NCBI RefSeq assembly: GCF_009467825.1
Contig: NZ_WIOK01000002.1
Coordinates: forward strand, 1 to 64,000
Reading direction: 5' to 3'
Source of the DNA: Cyclobacterium xiamenense
GTDB taxonomy: Bacteria > Bacteroidota > Bacteroidia > Cytophagales > Cyclobacteriaceae
Length of the DNA stretch: 64,000 nucleotides
Under the pieces are notes generated by a model that made no database searches, had not been told where the DNA came from, and saw only the letters and a program-made list of their open reading frames with translations. The translations under genes were made by a program, and so were the position numbers. Positions 46,799-56,535 of this stretch are shown here, piece by piece; the first letter of the stretch is position 1; the number at the start of each line of letters is the position of its first letter.

Positions 46799-47515
46799 AT
46801 GAAACTGGATATTTTGGCCATAGCGGCACACCCCGATGACGTGGAGCTTTCCTGCAGCGGCACCCTGGCCGCGCACGTAGCAAAAGGCTACAAAGTGGGT
46901 ATTTTGGATCTTACGCAGGGTGAAATGGGTACGCGGGGCACTCCTGAACTTCGGCTTCAGGAAGCGGGTAAAGCGGGAGAACTGTTGAACGTGAGCGTAC
47001 GCGAAAACCTCGGGTTTCGGGACGTTTTTTTTGCTGATGACGAGGAGCATCAGGTGGCCATCGCCCGGGTGTTGCGGGCCTATCGTCCGGAAATCGTGCT
47101 GGCCAATGCCGTCAGTGACCGGCATCCGGACCATGGAAAAGGGGGAAGCCTGGCTTCCCATGCCTGCTTCGTGAGTGGATTGCGGAAGCTGGAGACCGAA
47201 AAAGACGGAAAGCCGCAGGAAGCCTGGCGACCAAAATACGTGTACCACTACATTCAGAACAATTATATCGAGCCGGACCTGGTAGTCGATATCTCTGACC
47301 ACTGGCAAGTCAAAATAAACAGCATCCTGGCGTTTCAATCCCAATTTTACAATCCCGATTCCCGGGAGCCGGAGAGTTTTATCTCGCGACCGGACTTTTT
47401 GGACTTTATCGAAGCGAGAAGTCGGGAAATGGGCCACAAAATCAACGTGAAATACGGGGAAGGCTTTACCGTGGAGCGCGTACCGGGCATTCGCGATTTG
47501 TTTGATTTAGTGTAA
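46799..47515 (+). CDS. bshB1: N-acetyl-alpha-D-glucosaminyl L-malate deacetylase BshB1
   Basis: This 238-residue zinc deacetylase of the LmbE/PIG-L family performs the second step of bacillithiol synthesis, removing acetate from N-acetylglucosaminyl malate. The metal-site AAHPDDVELSC (His11, Asp13, Asp14) and the third ligand region SDRHPDHGKG are present. The long C-terminal segment typical of BshB1 is complete. Bacillithiol is used as the low-molecular-weight thiol in many Bacteroidota, so its place next to trxB makes sense as a redox cluster. Other bsh genes are not in this window. Confidence 0.9.
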   Translation: MKLDILAIAAHPDDVELSCSGTLAAHVAKGYKVGILDLTQGEMGTRGTPELRLQEAGKAGELLNVSVRENLGFRDVFFADDEEHQVAIARVLRAYRPEIVLANAVSDRHPDHGKGGSLASHACFVSGLRKLETEKDGKPQEAWRPKYVYHYIQNNYIEPDLVVDISDHWQVKINSILAFQSQFYNPDSREPESFISRPDFLDFIEARSREMGHKINVKYGEGFTVERVPGIRDLFDLV

Positions 47516-47688
47516 ACTACCGGGATTGTGTCATTTGACGCAAGAGCGAGGAATGGCTTTCCAAACCCTGGATGTAGTTGAGATTTCCAACGAGCCAGGA
47601 CAGTGGACATGGTATCGGCTCTTCGTTCCTGATGCATTGAACCAAGCCGGCGTCAACTGCCTGCCGTATGGTCAATCGGTCCGGATAC

Positions 47689-48327
47689 CTAGGGCGCCAA
47701 CCGTTCCATTTTCCAAAGACCCTCAGTGGGCGAAAGCGTGTAGCGAATCCGGTCATGCAGCCGGGCAGGTCTGCCCTGCCAGAATTCCATGGATTCGGGA
47801 ACAAGCCGGAAACCACCCCAATGTTCGGGTCGGTTGAGGGGCTCGGTTTGAAATCGCTTTACCGCTGCCGCTAATTCTTTTTCCAGGTAAGCCCGATCGG
47901 GAATGACCTGGCTTTGGGGACTGACCCAGGCGCCTACCTGGCTTTCTGGAGGCCGGCTTAGGTAGTAATCGTCCGATTCGGCCCTACTTGCCTTCACTAC
48001 CTTCCCGGCGACGCGTACCTGCCGTTCCAGTTCCGGCCAGAAGAAAGTCAGCGCAGCAACCGGATGCCTTTCCAGCTGTTTGCCTTTGGTACTGCTGTAA
48101 TTGGTAAAAAAGACGAACCCCTCTTCCACTCCTTTTAATAGCACAATCCGGCCATCGGGCTTCAGGTCAGCGTCTACCGTGCTCAGGTGCATGGCGGTCG
48201 GTTCGTTTGCCTGAGCGCTAATGGCTTCTGAAAGCCACAGCTTGAATTGTTCCAAAGGATCGGTTTTCATCCCCTTAATATCTAACGTTTTAGAGGAATA
48301 TTCCTTTCTTATGTCCGCGAGTTTCAT
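47689..48327 (-). CDS. pdxH: Pyridoxamine 5'-phosphate oxidase
   Basis: This 212-residue FMN enzyme oxidises pyridoxine or pyridoxamine 5'-phosphate to pyridoxal phosphate. Typical elements are RIVLLKGVEEGFVFFTNYSS (about 60-80), the FFWPELERQVRVAG block and SRPPESQVGAWVSPQS. The closing FWQGRPARLHDRIRY carries the substrate-binding Arg/His pair. I chose ATG 48325-48327, giving the normal MKLADIRKEY start, over an in-frame TTG at 48354. A -7 TATATTTG lies about 38 bp upstream on the same strand. Confidence 0.95.
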   Translation of the reverse strand: MKLADIRKEYSSKTLDIKGMKTDPLEQFKLWLSEAISAQANEPTAMHLSTVDADLKPDGRIVLLKGVEEGFVFFTNYSSTKGKQLERHPVAALTFFWPELERQVRVAGKVVKASRAESDDYYLSRPPESQVGAWVSPQSQVIPDRAYLEKELAAAVKRFQTEPLNRPEHWGGFRLVPESMEFWQGRPARLHDRIRYTLSPTEGLWKMERLAP

Positions 48328-48364
48328 CTTTTCAATTTTAGCGAGGAAAATCAATTAAAGATTA

Positions 48365-48372
48365 CAAATATA
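48365..48372 (-). promoter_or_regulatory. Possible -7 element of pdxH
   Basis: On the minus strand this reads TATATTTG, an exact TAnnTTTG. The upstream -33 region is AT-rich without a clear TTG. Confidence 0.4.
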
Positions 48373-48424
48373 TTGTATTTAAAAATTTTTACTTTAAATT
48401 AAAGCCTCGTTGTCACTATTTTTA

Positions 48425-48994
48425 ATGCAGCCAGTACCAAACATATCGCCTCAATCCGGGAGTCTGTTGATTTCGGAGCCCTTTCTTCAGGACGAAAATT
48501 TCGTTCGCTCGGTGGTATTGCTATGTGAGAACAACGAATTGGGGTCTTTTGGTTTGGTGCTTAACAAACTTTCCATCTTCAAATTGGATGAATTGCTCGA
48601 TGGCTGTGAGCTACGGGACAAAGAAGTATACGTAGGGGGGCCTGTAGAGCAAAATACCCTGCATTTTATTTATCAGGGCGAACAAGTACTGGTCGATAGC
48701 ATTTCCGTAGGGGAAAACCTGTGGTGGGGCGGCGACTTCACCGAGTTGATGGAAAAACATAGGCTAGGGATGGTCAATACGGCAGACTTTCGGTTTTTTA
48801 TCGGTTATTCCGGTTGGGAGAGTGGTCAGTTGAAAGAAGAACTGACGGAAAATACCTGGATCGTCTGTGACAATGCCTATGCCCGTAATATTTTTTTGGC
48901 AGAACCGGACGATCTTTGGCGGGTGATATTGAAAAACATGGGTGGCGATTTCCAGGTTTTGGCAAATTATCCCATAGACCCAAGACTTAATTAG
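48425..48994 (+). CDS. YqgE/AlgH family protein
   Basis: This protein of about 189 residues has the UPF0301 (YqgE/AlgH) fold. The start G-SLLISEPFLQDENFVRSVVLLCENNE is characteristic, as are GLVLNK near residue 45 and YVGGPVEQNTLHFIY near 73-88. The C-terminal IGYSGWESGQLKEEL and W-V-LA segments complete it. AlgH was linked to alginate gene control in Pseudomonas, but the molecular role of the family is not known. ATG 48425 is preferred over TTG 48410. It sits head to head with pdxH. Confidence 0.9.
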   Translation: MQPVPNISPQSGSLLISEPFLQDENFVRSVVLLCENNELGSFGLVLNKLSIFKLDELLDGCELRDKEVYVGGPVEQNTLHFIYQGEQVLVDSISVGENLWWGGDFTELMEKHRLGMVNTADFRFFIGYSGWESGQLKEELTENTWIVCDNAYARNIFLAEPDDLWRVILKNMGGDFQVLANYPIDPRLN

Positions 48995-49005
48995 CCCAAA
49001 ATTGC

Positions 49006-49013
49006 TACTTTTG
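49006..49013 (+). promoter_or_regulatory. Possible -7 element of the DUF349 gene
   Basis: TACTTTTG matches TAnnTTTG exactly, 39 bp before the start codon. No TTG was found at the -33 distance. Confidence 0.4.
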
Positions 49014-49052
49014 TTTTGTATGGATTGATTTACTCAGGAATACATTACTATT

Positions 49053-51218
49053 ATGGATAAGGATAAAGAAATGTCCGAAAAATCGGATAAGGTTACTGAA
49101 AATTTGGCGGATGGCCAAAAATCAGGTTTGGATGCAACGGAAGTGAAAAAGGAAGAAACCACAGACGAGCCACAAGCAGAGGCGGTACCGGAAGCAAGCG
49201 CAGCGGAGCAAGAAACGGCCAAAGCCCCCGAGGTACCGGAGCAGGAAAGCCCGACGACCGGGAGTGTGGAATCTGGTGCGGAAGCCGATCCGGCGGGGGA
49301 GAAGCCGGAGCAACCGGAGGCTTCGGAAAGTTCCGAATCTCAGGCAGCGATGCCGCTTGCCTCGGCAACGCCAGAGAAACCCGAAACGAACGCGGAAGCG
49401 CCCAACGAGCAATCCCCTGTAGATGCCGCAGAGAAAGCCGAGCCGGAAAAGGCAACGGAAGCAGTAGTGGAGGAGACCGAGGAACATCAGGAGGAGGAGC
49501 ACGAAGACGAAGTAGATTTTAACCAATACAGTAAGTCCCAATTACTCAAAGCGCTGAAGGAGTTTGCTGCGGAGCAGGACTTCATCAAGCGGGATGCCCT
49601 TGTGCAGGAGTTAAAAAACCATTACGAGGAATACTACGCAAAAGAAAAGGAGCAGGCCCTGCAGCAGTTTGTCCGGGACGGGGGAGAAGAAGAGGGCTTT
49701 GAGTTTCGTGGTTCGGACGAGGACCGGGAATTTTTCGCCACCTACCAGCAGTTTAAGGATAAAAAACACCAGCAAGTAAAAGACATTGAACGCTCCAAAG
49801 AGAAAAATGCGCAGGATAAAAATGCCATTTTGGATCGGTTGAGGAACCTGGTAGACGGGGAGGAGACCACCAATAGCATCGAGACGATCAAAAAGATACA
49901 GGACGAGTGGAAAAAGATTGGTCCCGTACCCCATAGCCAAAATAAAAATCTTTGGGCATCGTACAACGCGCTGATGGATCGGTTTTACGACAACCGAAGC
50001 ATTTATTTTGAGCTGAAGGAGTTGGACCGAAAGAAAAACCTCGAGAGCAAGTTAGAACTTTGTGAAAAGGCAGAGGGATTGGCGGAGATGGAAGACATCA
50101 AGGAGGCCATCCGCGTCCTGAACGACCTGCACGAGGAGTTTAAACACATCGGCCCTGTACCCCGGGAAGAGCAGGAAGCCCTGTGGACCCGATTCAAAAC
50201 CGCCTCCGATGGGGTATACAACAAGCGAAAGGCCTTCTACGACAGTCAGAAGGAAGTATTTAAGGCCAATCAGGAATTAAAGGAGAAGCTGATCGAAAAA
50301 TTATCCGAATTCAGTACGTTCAAAGCGGAGAAAATCAGGGACTGGAACAGCAAGACCAAGGAAATCCTGCTCCTTCAGAAGGAATGGGAAAGCATCGGTC
50401 CGGTCCCCAGGGAATCCGGAAAGGAAATCAATAAAACCTTTTGGGGGCTATTCAAGCAGTTTTTTCAGCACAAAAACCAGTTTTTTAAAGAACTGGACGA
50501 GATTCGGAACGAAAACAAGGAAAAAGCAGAGGCCCTCATTACCGAAGCTGAATCCCATAGGGAGAGCACCGATTGGAAAACCACCTCCAATCACCTGATC
50601 CAACTGCAGAAAGAATGGAAAGAACTGGGACCTCTTCCGGAAAAGTTTCGGGATAACCTGTACTCCCGCTTTAAAAAGGCCTGCGATACGTTTTTTAACA
50701 ATCGCCGGGATGCCAACAAGGAGACCAATAAGGGCTTTGAGGAAAACCTGGCCGCCAAAGAGGAGCTGTGTAAGCGCATCGTAGCGGCGGCATCCAATCC
50801 CGGAGAAGCGAGTCCGGAAGGATTGGAGTCCCTGATTCAGGAATTTAACGAAATCGGATTTGTTCCCCGCAAAAACATGAAGGACATTCAATCCAAATTC
50901 AACGAGGCAGTAACTACCTATCTGGGTACCCTGGACCTGGAAGGCGAGAACAAGGAAGATTTTATGTTTCGCCTCAATCTGAATAAGCTCCAATCCGACC
51001 CGAATAGCAACCGGGTATTGAACAAAAAGGAGCACGGAATCCGCAAGCAAATTTCCGATTTGGAAAACAACATTACCCTCTGGCGCAACAACCTGGAGTT
51101 TTTTGCTGCATCCAAAACCGCCGATAAGCTGAAAGATCAGTTTGAGGAAAAAATCGACAAGGCCGAGCAGGAAGTGGATAAGCTAAAGAAAAAGCTATCC
51201 ATTATCCGGGAATTTTAA
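49053..51218 (+). CDS. DUF349 repeat protein with acidic N-terminal tail
   Basis: This 721-residue cytoplasmic protein has a first 150-residue part of low complexity, rich in Glu, Ala, Pro, Lys and Ser. The rest is almost entirely helical and contains at least four DUF349 repeats. Each repeat shows the pattern W-x-x-I/L-G-P-V/L-P then an aromatic-rich R/K-F helix, near 290-340, 360-420, 450-500 and 530-580. The final 60 residues form a coiled coil. Proteins of this family are widespread in Bacteroidota. A distant resemblance to eukaryotic and bacterial RNA-associated coiled-coil proteins is all that can be said of function. An in-frame Met at residue 6 is another start. Confidence 0.85.
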   Translation: MDKDKEMSEKSDKVTENLADGQKSGLDATEVKKEETTDEPQAEAVPEASAAEQETAKAPEVPEQESPTTGSVESGAEADPAGEKPEQPEASESSESQAAMPLASATPEKPETNAEAPNEQSPVDAAEKAEPEKATEAVVEETEEHQEEEHEDEVDFNQYSKSQLLKALKEFAAEQDFIKRDALVQELKNHYEEYYAKEKEQALQQFVRDGGEEEGFEFRGSDEDREFFATYQQFKDKKHQQVKDIERSKEKNAQDKNAILDRLRNLVDGEETTNSIETIKKIQDEWKKIGPVPHSQNKNLWASYNALMDRFYDNRSIYFELKELDRKKNLESKLELCEKAEGLAEMEDIKEAIRVLNDLHEEFKHIGPVPREEQEALWTRFKTASDGVYNKRKAFYDSQKEVFKANQELKEKLIEKLSEFSTFKAEKIRDWNSKTKEILLLQKEWESIGPVPRESGKEINKTFWGLFKQFFQHKNQFFKELDEIRNENKEKAEALITEAESHRESTDWKTTSNHLIQLQKEWKELGPLPEKFRDNLYSRFKKACDTFFNNRRDANKETNKGFEENLAAKEELCKRIVAAASNPGEASPEGLESLIQEFNEIGFVPRKNMKDIQSKFNEAVTTYLGTLDLEGENKEDFMFRLNLNKLQSDPNSNRVLNKKEHGIRKQISDLENNITLWRNNLEFFAASKTADKLKDQFEEKIDKAEQEVDKLKKKLSIIREF

Positions 51219-51270
51219 TGGGCTCAATTTGAGTGGACTAGTTATTTTTGTATAAAAATACCTGCGGAAA

Positions 51271-51303
51271 TTTTGATTTACCAGGCGTATAAAATTATAT
51301 TTG
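51271..51303 (+). promoter_or_regulatory. Promoter of tRNA-Thr
   Basis: TTTTG (51271-51275), a 20-nt spacer and an exact TATATTTG (51296-51303) fit the Bacteroidota consensus. The tRNA begins 63 bp downstream of the -7 element. Confidence 0.65.
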
Positions 51304-51366
51304 CACTCGCATTTGGCCGTAAACGATTTGTTTGTACTGTCATTGCTGAAAAAAACGCTTTCCGAA

Positions 51367-51439
<73 letters not shown>

Positions 51440-51450
51440 CTTGATTATCA

Positions 51451-51487
51451 GGCACTTATAAGAGATACCTTGTAAGTGCCTTTTTTA
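51451..51487 (+). terminator. Terminator of tRNA-Thr
   Basis: The 10-bp stem 51451-51460 / 51471-51480 (one T-G pair) has a 10-nt loop and is followed by TTTTTT. Confidence 0.85.
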
Positions 51488-52206
51488 TTTGCCCACCATT
51501 TGCACAAAAAGGGTTCTTAGCGGTTGTCTTACCAACTTGGGATCAAGCAATATCCAGCCAACAACATCCTCCCATCCTCCATCAAAAGGGTTTTATGGGG
51601 TTTTTTCTTTTCAGGATTTCCCGATCAGGGGATAAGCATGGTACCTGGGGGGCAGGCACCGCAGGCGGACCGTTGAAAGCAATGGAGAGGTGGTTTGTTT
51701 CTCCTGATTGGGAAGTGGTGGCAAAGGGAACGCATATGACAAGGTAATTCGACGCTTTTTAAGAGTACTGTTAATCTGCAGGTATATAAGTCACCCTGGA
51801 TACTGTTGCTTGTATTGGCACAAATGGTACGTAGTACTTTTGCGGCAGTCACTCTGGAGACAGATTGGTTTCATGTCCACAAAAAAACGTTTACAATACG
51901 GTGCAGGAATGCAGATAGCTTACCGTTGAACCAAAAAAATCGCAATTACGGTGGTGCTGCCTGTACTTAAAAGGACTGCGTAGGGGATTTACAGCCGTAT
52001 TCTGTAAGTTTCCAATAAAAAAGAAGTATCTCCGCTTGATTCCTTATCCGAAACCCTTAATTTGTTCAATAAAAACCGAATGTCGGGTGGGCAGATAGCA
52101 CGGATACACGCAATTCCCTTCCAAAAAATTGCTTTATACAGATGTTGGAGCACATTACAGTAGAGGTTAATTAGCACTTCATCATTCGAGTTCGTAACTT
52201 TATCAC
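51488..52206. other. Gene-free interval between tRNA-Thr and the GmrSD-like gene
   Basis: These 719 bp show no recognised gene, IS end or attachment repeat. A minus-strand open frame (51989-52234) starts inside the next gene and has no family pattern. The sequence looks like decayed coding DNA, but no parent could be named. Confidence 0.5.
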
Positions 52207-53907
52207 ATGAATTTAGACACATCGAATCGTACATATCGTCAACTTGTAGGGAACGGTCTTATTTATTCTGTCCCAAGATTCCAGAGAGATTACAGTTGGA
52301 CCCCGACCGAGTGGGATGATCTCTGGCAAGATATAGAAGGGCTTTTCGAAGATGGAGGTGAAGAAGAGCACTATATGGGATATCTCGTCTTGCAATCCAG
52401 GGATAGTAAAAACTTCGATGTAATTGATGGCCAACAAAGACTCACCACTTTGAGTATACTTGTTTTGGCATTTTTAGGTAACCTTCAAAAACTCATAGAT
52501 GATGGATTAGAACCTGAAAAAAATCAGAAGCGACTTGAACAACTGCGTAGTACTTTCATAGCCTATTTGGATCCCGTTACTTTGATTCCTAAAAGCAAGC
52601 TTAACCTTAATAGAAATAATAATAATTTATATCAAACGTACTTAGTACCACTTGAAACGGCCCCGAAAAGAAATCTAAAGGCAACTGAACACTTAATGAG
52701 AAAGGCCTATGATTGGTTTTTCAATGCTGTCCGACAAAGATTTTCTGCTAACAGAAGAGGAGATGCTTTTGCTCAATATATTGACTCTCTGTCTGATAAA
52801 TTATTTTTTACGGTAATTACGGTAAATGATGAATTGAATGCATATAAAGTTTTTGAAACGCTAAATGCAAGAGGGGTTAAGCTTTCATCAACTGATCTAT
52901 TAAAAAACTATTTGTTTGCGGTGGTTCACAATCATGGTGCTGATGAACGGGAAATGATGGAACTAGATAATCGTTGGGAAAGACTAGTAGGCTTAATTGG
53001 CAGTGAAAGCCTGCCTGACTTTTTGCGCGCTTATTGGAATAGCAAAAATAAGTTCGTAAGACACTCTGAACTTTTTAAGCGTATTCGAGAAAGTATCACA
53101 TCAAAGGGAGGTGTTTTCAGCTTAATGCGAGACCTTGAAGGCAATGCTCACATTTTTGCCGCTTTGCCAAGTAGTGAAGACTCACTCTGGAACAATGAAC
53201 AAAAAAAGTACATCAAGACATTACGGATGTTTAATGTGCGCCAGCTTTACCCCCTTCTTTTGTCGGCATATAACAAATTCTCTGAAGGAGATTTTACTAC
53301 TCTTCTCAGAACTTGTTGTGTTATTTCATTCAGATACAATATAATAGGAAACCTAGCTACCAACGAACAAGAAAGAGTTTATAATAGGTTAGCAGTTGAA
53401 CTATCGAGCAATACAATAAGTACTTTACAAGATTTAATTACCGCTCTTTCAACTTTGTATGTATCGGATGATAAATTCAAAGGCGATTTTTCTGAAAAGG
53501 AAATGAGGACTACTCAAGCTAGAAATAAAAGAGTTGTTAGATATATACTTTTTGAAATAGAAAGACATATTTCAAATAATGCTTATGACTTCGAGAGCGA
53601 TTCATACAATTTGGAACATATAATGCCAGAGTCTATTCAAGAAGGCTGGGATCATATACAAGATAGAGATCATGACCAATTTGTATACAGGCTAGGAAAC
53701 ATGACTTTGCTTAATAAAAGTGTCAATCGAGACCTTGGAAATTCTGATTTCGAAATGAAAAAGGAGAAATATCGTGAGAGTGAATTTTCTTTGACTCAAA
53801 GGGTTGCAAATGAAAATAGTGAATGGAACCCAGAAAGGATATCGGAACATCAACAATGGATGGCGAGACAAGCAACTGCCATTTGGCGTATTACGCAGCT
53901 TAATTGA
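52207..53907 (+). CDS. GmrSD-type protein (DUF262 + DUF1524), candidate defence nuclease
   Basis: This 566-residue protein has an N-terminal DUF262 domain with VPRFQRDYSW (22-31) and the ParB-like DGQQRLTT motif (74-81), linked to NTP hydrolysis. The C-terminal DUF1524 domain carries the HNH-like NLEHIMPES (about 468-476) and GNMTLL...N...GN..F..KK blocks. Both halves look complete in one chain, as in fused GmrSD proteins of type IV restriction, which cut phage DNA with modified bases. Many DUF262/DUF1524 genes are untested, so the target is inference. The gene is clearly richer in A+T than its neighbours and stands alone, which suggests recent transfer. Codon use is also AT-ending. Confidence 0.85.
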   Translation: MNLDTSNRTYRQLVGNGLIYSVPRFQRDYSWTPTEWDDLWQDIEGLFEDGGEEEHYMGYLVLQSRDSKNFDVIDGQQRLTTLSILVLAFLGNLQKLIDDGLEPEKNQKRLEQLRSTFIAYLDPVTLIPKSKLNLNRNNNNLYQTYLVPLETAPKRNLKATEHLMRKAYDWFFNAVRQRFSANRRGDAFAQYIDSLSDKLFFTVITVNDELNAYKVFETLNARGVKLSSTDLLKNYLFAVVHNHGADEREMMELDNRWERLVGLIGSESLPDFLRAYWNSKNKFVRHSELFKRIRESITSKGGVFSLMRDLEGNAHIFAALPSSEDSLWNNEQKKYIKTLRMFNVRQLYPLLLSAYNKFSEGDFTTLLRTCCVISFRYNIIGNLATNEQERVYNRLAVELSSNTISTLQDLITALSTLYVSDDKFKGDFSEKEMRTTQARNKRVVRYILFEIERHISNNAYDFESDSYNLEHIMPESIQEGWDHIQDRDHDQFVYRLGNMTLLNKSVNRDLGNSDFEMKKEKYRESEFSLTQRVANENSEWNPERISEHQQWMARQATAIWRITQLN

Positions 53908-54069
53908 CGTGCTCCGATCGTGTAGAAGGCCTTGCCAGATTCCTCCTACGGGGAGCGTCTCTCACAACCGGAGTGCGACAAGAATTCGCTTAGAGGAGTT
54001 GGTTCCAAACAATTTTACAGTAGCTGTACAAGATAGAAGTTTAAAATCCTTGAATTCCATTAGACATGG

Positions 54070-54759
54070 TTACTTCCTTTGTTTTCGCGTTCGATCCCAC
54101 CAGACATAGCCGATAAAGCCCAGGAGACTGGCGATACCGATCCAGACCAGGCCGGTTTTGAGGCGCTCGCTATTTTCTCCCAAAAAGGCCGTCAACAGGG
54201 TCAGCGGAGCGATTCCCAGCAGGGTACTGCCAATAAACCGCCAGTAGCCCATGCGCAACATACCCGCAATGATGCTGATGGCATCGTTCGATAAAAAGGG
54301 AGAAATCCGCGTGACTATCACCGCCCAAAAGCCGTAGTTTTCCAGGAAATCCGATACCTTTTTTTCTGTTTTTTTACCCAGAATTCGGTCCGTAACCGGC
54401 GTGCCAAATCTAAAACCAAGCCCATACCCAATGGTAGATGCCGTAAAAATTGCCAGGAAAATAATACCGGACCCGGCCCAGGGACCGTACGCCAGGACCG
54501 CTACCACCATCAGAAGAAAGGAGGGAACCACAAATAGAAACATCTGCAAAGTCATGGCACCAACGATGACCAGCGGCCCCCAGTAGTCAAATTGATCCAC
54601 CCAATTGGAGATTTTCTTCTCGTTGTTGCTGCGAAGCACCTCCCAGGCCTCTGAAAAAAATTCCCGAACCGAATCGTTTAGGAAATAAAGAGCGATTAGC
54701 GTTCCGAAAAAAATACTGGAAAGAATATAGGGCCAAACAGCCGCTTTATTTTTGGACAT
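54070..54759 (-). CDS. TVP38/TMEM64 (VTT/DedA-like) membrane protein
   Basis: This 229-residue inner-membrane protein has a VTT (SNARE-associated) domain. It shows a first helix (about 9-28), helices at 60-90 and 97-115, then FxVIVTRISPFLSNDAISIIAG (about 144-165) as the family signature with a re-entrant loop. Two last helices are at 170-195 and 200-220. The tail is basic. Family members are proposed lipid scramblases or transporters; the substrate here is unknown. It is on the minus strand, convergent with the GmrSD-like gene. Confidence 0.85.
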   Translation of the reverse strand: MSKNKAAVWPYILSSIFFGTLIALYFLNDSVREFFSEAWEVLRSNNEKKISNWVDQFDYWGPLVIVGAMTLQMFLFVVPSFLLMVVAVLAYGPWAGSGIIFLAIFTASTIGYGLGFRFGTPVTDRILGKKTEKKVSDFLENYGFWAVIVTRISPFLSNDAISIIAGMLRMGYWRFIGSTLLGIAPLTLLTAFLGENSERLKTGLVWIGIASLLGFIGYVWWDRTRKQRK

Positions 54760-55085
54760 GCATCAGGGATTAACGATAAAAACAGTTTATGGAATAGCAT
54801 AGATTGTACCGAAAGTACTCATTTTAAGAAAAAAAAAGGAAGATTTCTGCGAGCATGCCTGCCGGCCCGGATTTATTTGCTTTTCCCACTTATTGCCTTT
54901 TGTTATTTCCGGAAGCTTATTTTTTCCAGCCAGGCCATTGCAGATTTTTATTATCCCCCAAAGATGGCTATTTTTCGATTACTTGTAGAAATACCGCCTT
55001 TACGGAAATCCGGTATAGGTTCGCCTTATTTGCGGAACGATCGTATGAGCCAAGTTAATTTTATTCTGTCAAGAAGTAACTCCCT
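54760..55085. other. Gene-free interval between divergent genes
   Basis: These 326 bp separate the VTT gene (minus) and the beta-helix gene (plus). An A-run lies at about 54830-54838. No clear promoter consensus or gene is seen. Confidence 0.5.
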
Positions 55086-56384
55086 ATGATAGCGCGTAAC
55101 CATGTTGGTTGGACAGTCTATGGCTGCCTGACGTTTTTTCTTTTCGGGTTCCAAAGCTTGGCTATTGGCAGTGGAGGACCCGGGATACCCCAAACGGTAA
55201 ACCCCAATGCCTTTGAAGGAACGGACACCGAGCGCATTATCCAGGCCATAGAAACGGCCAAAACAAGTACCCATGTGGTGCGGATTCCTAAGGAAAATGC
55301 CAATGGAACTTCCGTATGGATGATTGATAGTGCCCTGTTGTTGCCCAGCAATATGACGCTCATATTGGACAATTGCACCTTACAACTCTCGGATACAAGC
55401 AGGGACAACCTGTTCCGTTCGGACAATGTAGGGGAAGGCATACCTGACCCGGTTTGGAACGAAAACATACGAATTTACGGAATTGGAAATGCGGTATTGA
55501 AAGGTGCGGACAATCCCCGGGCAACGGGTGACGGTGCCAGGACGCTAAGCCTGAATCCACAAGCAGAGCAGGAAAAAGGAAATTGGCGGGTAAGTTACGG
55601 AAGTGATGCCGGAAAACCTGGTTTGAAGCAAACCGGTGACTGGCGGAACATCATGGTGTTGATCGGATACGTCCGGGACTTCAGCCTAAAAAATGTTCGT
55701 TTTGAAAATGCCCATGGCTGGACCGTTAGTTTTGAGCGAACGGTGGGAATAGACCTATCCGATGTGACTATTTTTAACGAAGAGTTTGTGACCGTGGATG
55801 GGAAGCAATGGATGACGGCGAATAAGGACGGGATTAACCTGAGACAGGGTTGTAAAAACGTTCGGATCGATCATGTCTCCGGTGTAACAGGAGATGATTT
55901 TATAGCGCTTTCTAATTTGGATACCGCCCCGGATATTCCCAAGAAAAATGGAGATATCAATGGGAGTATGGTGACAGCCAGTCGCTGGTTCGGACCGGAA
56001 GACGATATCGAGCAAGTGGTGATTACGAATATCTCCTGTGAAAACCGGTACCGTGCGGTTGCGATACGGGGCAGCGACCGGGCAGGAATCCACCATATCT
56101 ACATTAGCGGGGTGATTTTCAGAGCCAGGGAGGATCGATATGAAGCCCTGCTGATTGGTGGGAGGGGCTATGGAGAAGAATCGCTACCGGGTAAAATTCA
56201 TACCATTCAGGCCATGAACATCATGGGAAATGGCCAATCCCTGGTAAGGATACAGGCAAAAGTAGCCAACTGTCATTTTTTAAATGGCATGTATACCGGG
56301 GTAAATGAGCGCGCCACTATATATGAGGTTGACCCTCGGGAGACCAGCAATGTGACCGAAAACTCGTGGTTAAAGGTCAAGTGA
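55086..56384 (+). CDS. Secreted right-handed beta-helix protein, GH28-like
   Basis: This 432-residue protein has a signal peptide (about 9-28) and then repetitive short strands typical of a pectin-lyase-like beta-helix. Two polygalacturonase-like sites are visible: NKDGINLR (compare NTDGID) and GVTGDDFIALSN (compare GDDCIAI), near residues 248-255 and 268-279. The SHG and RIK motifs of true GH28 enzymes were not found. It may therefore act on an unusual glycan or be a distant relative. The position next to other exported enzymes suggests a scavenging role. Activity is not certain. Confidence 0.72.
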   Translation: MIARNHVGWTVYGCLTFFLFGFQSLAIGSGGPGIPQTVNPNAFEGTDTERIIQAIETAKTSTHVVRIPKENANGTSVWMIDSALLLPSNMTLILDNCTLQLSDTSRDNLFRSDNVGEGIPDPVWNENIRIYGIGNAVLKGADNPRATGDGARTLSLNPQAEQEKGNWRVSYGSDAGKPGLKQTGDWRNIMVLIGYVRDFSLKNVRFENAHGWTVSFERTVGIDLSDVTIFNEEFVTVDGKQWMTANKDGINLRQGCKNVRIDHVSGVTGDDFIALSNLDTAPDIPKKNGDINGSMVTASRWFGPEDDIEQVVITNISCENRYRAVAIRGSDRAGIHHIYISGVIFRAREDRYEALLIGGRGYGEESLPGKIHTIQAMNIMGNGQSLVRIQAKVANCHFLNGMYTGVNERATIYEVDPRETSNVTENSWLKVK

Positions 56385-56535
56385 GCATTTTTTTTCGAAC
56401 CGGTGGCTTAACGAAGGATGGTATGGAATTGATACGGGGAGCGATCTCCATTTCGGGTCGAGCGCCCCTTCCCCTTGCTTGTTTTGTTGGGAAAGGATGA
56501 ATACATTTAGAAGATCCAACATAAGCAGTTATCAA

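Noticed and set aside
51989..52234. Minus-strand open frame of 81 residues next to the GmrSD-like gene
   Set aside because: It overlaps the start of a well-supported gene and shows no known family; an antitoxin or partner role could not be supported.
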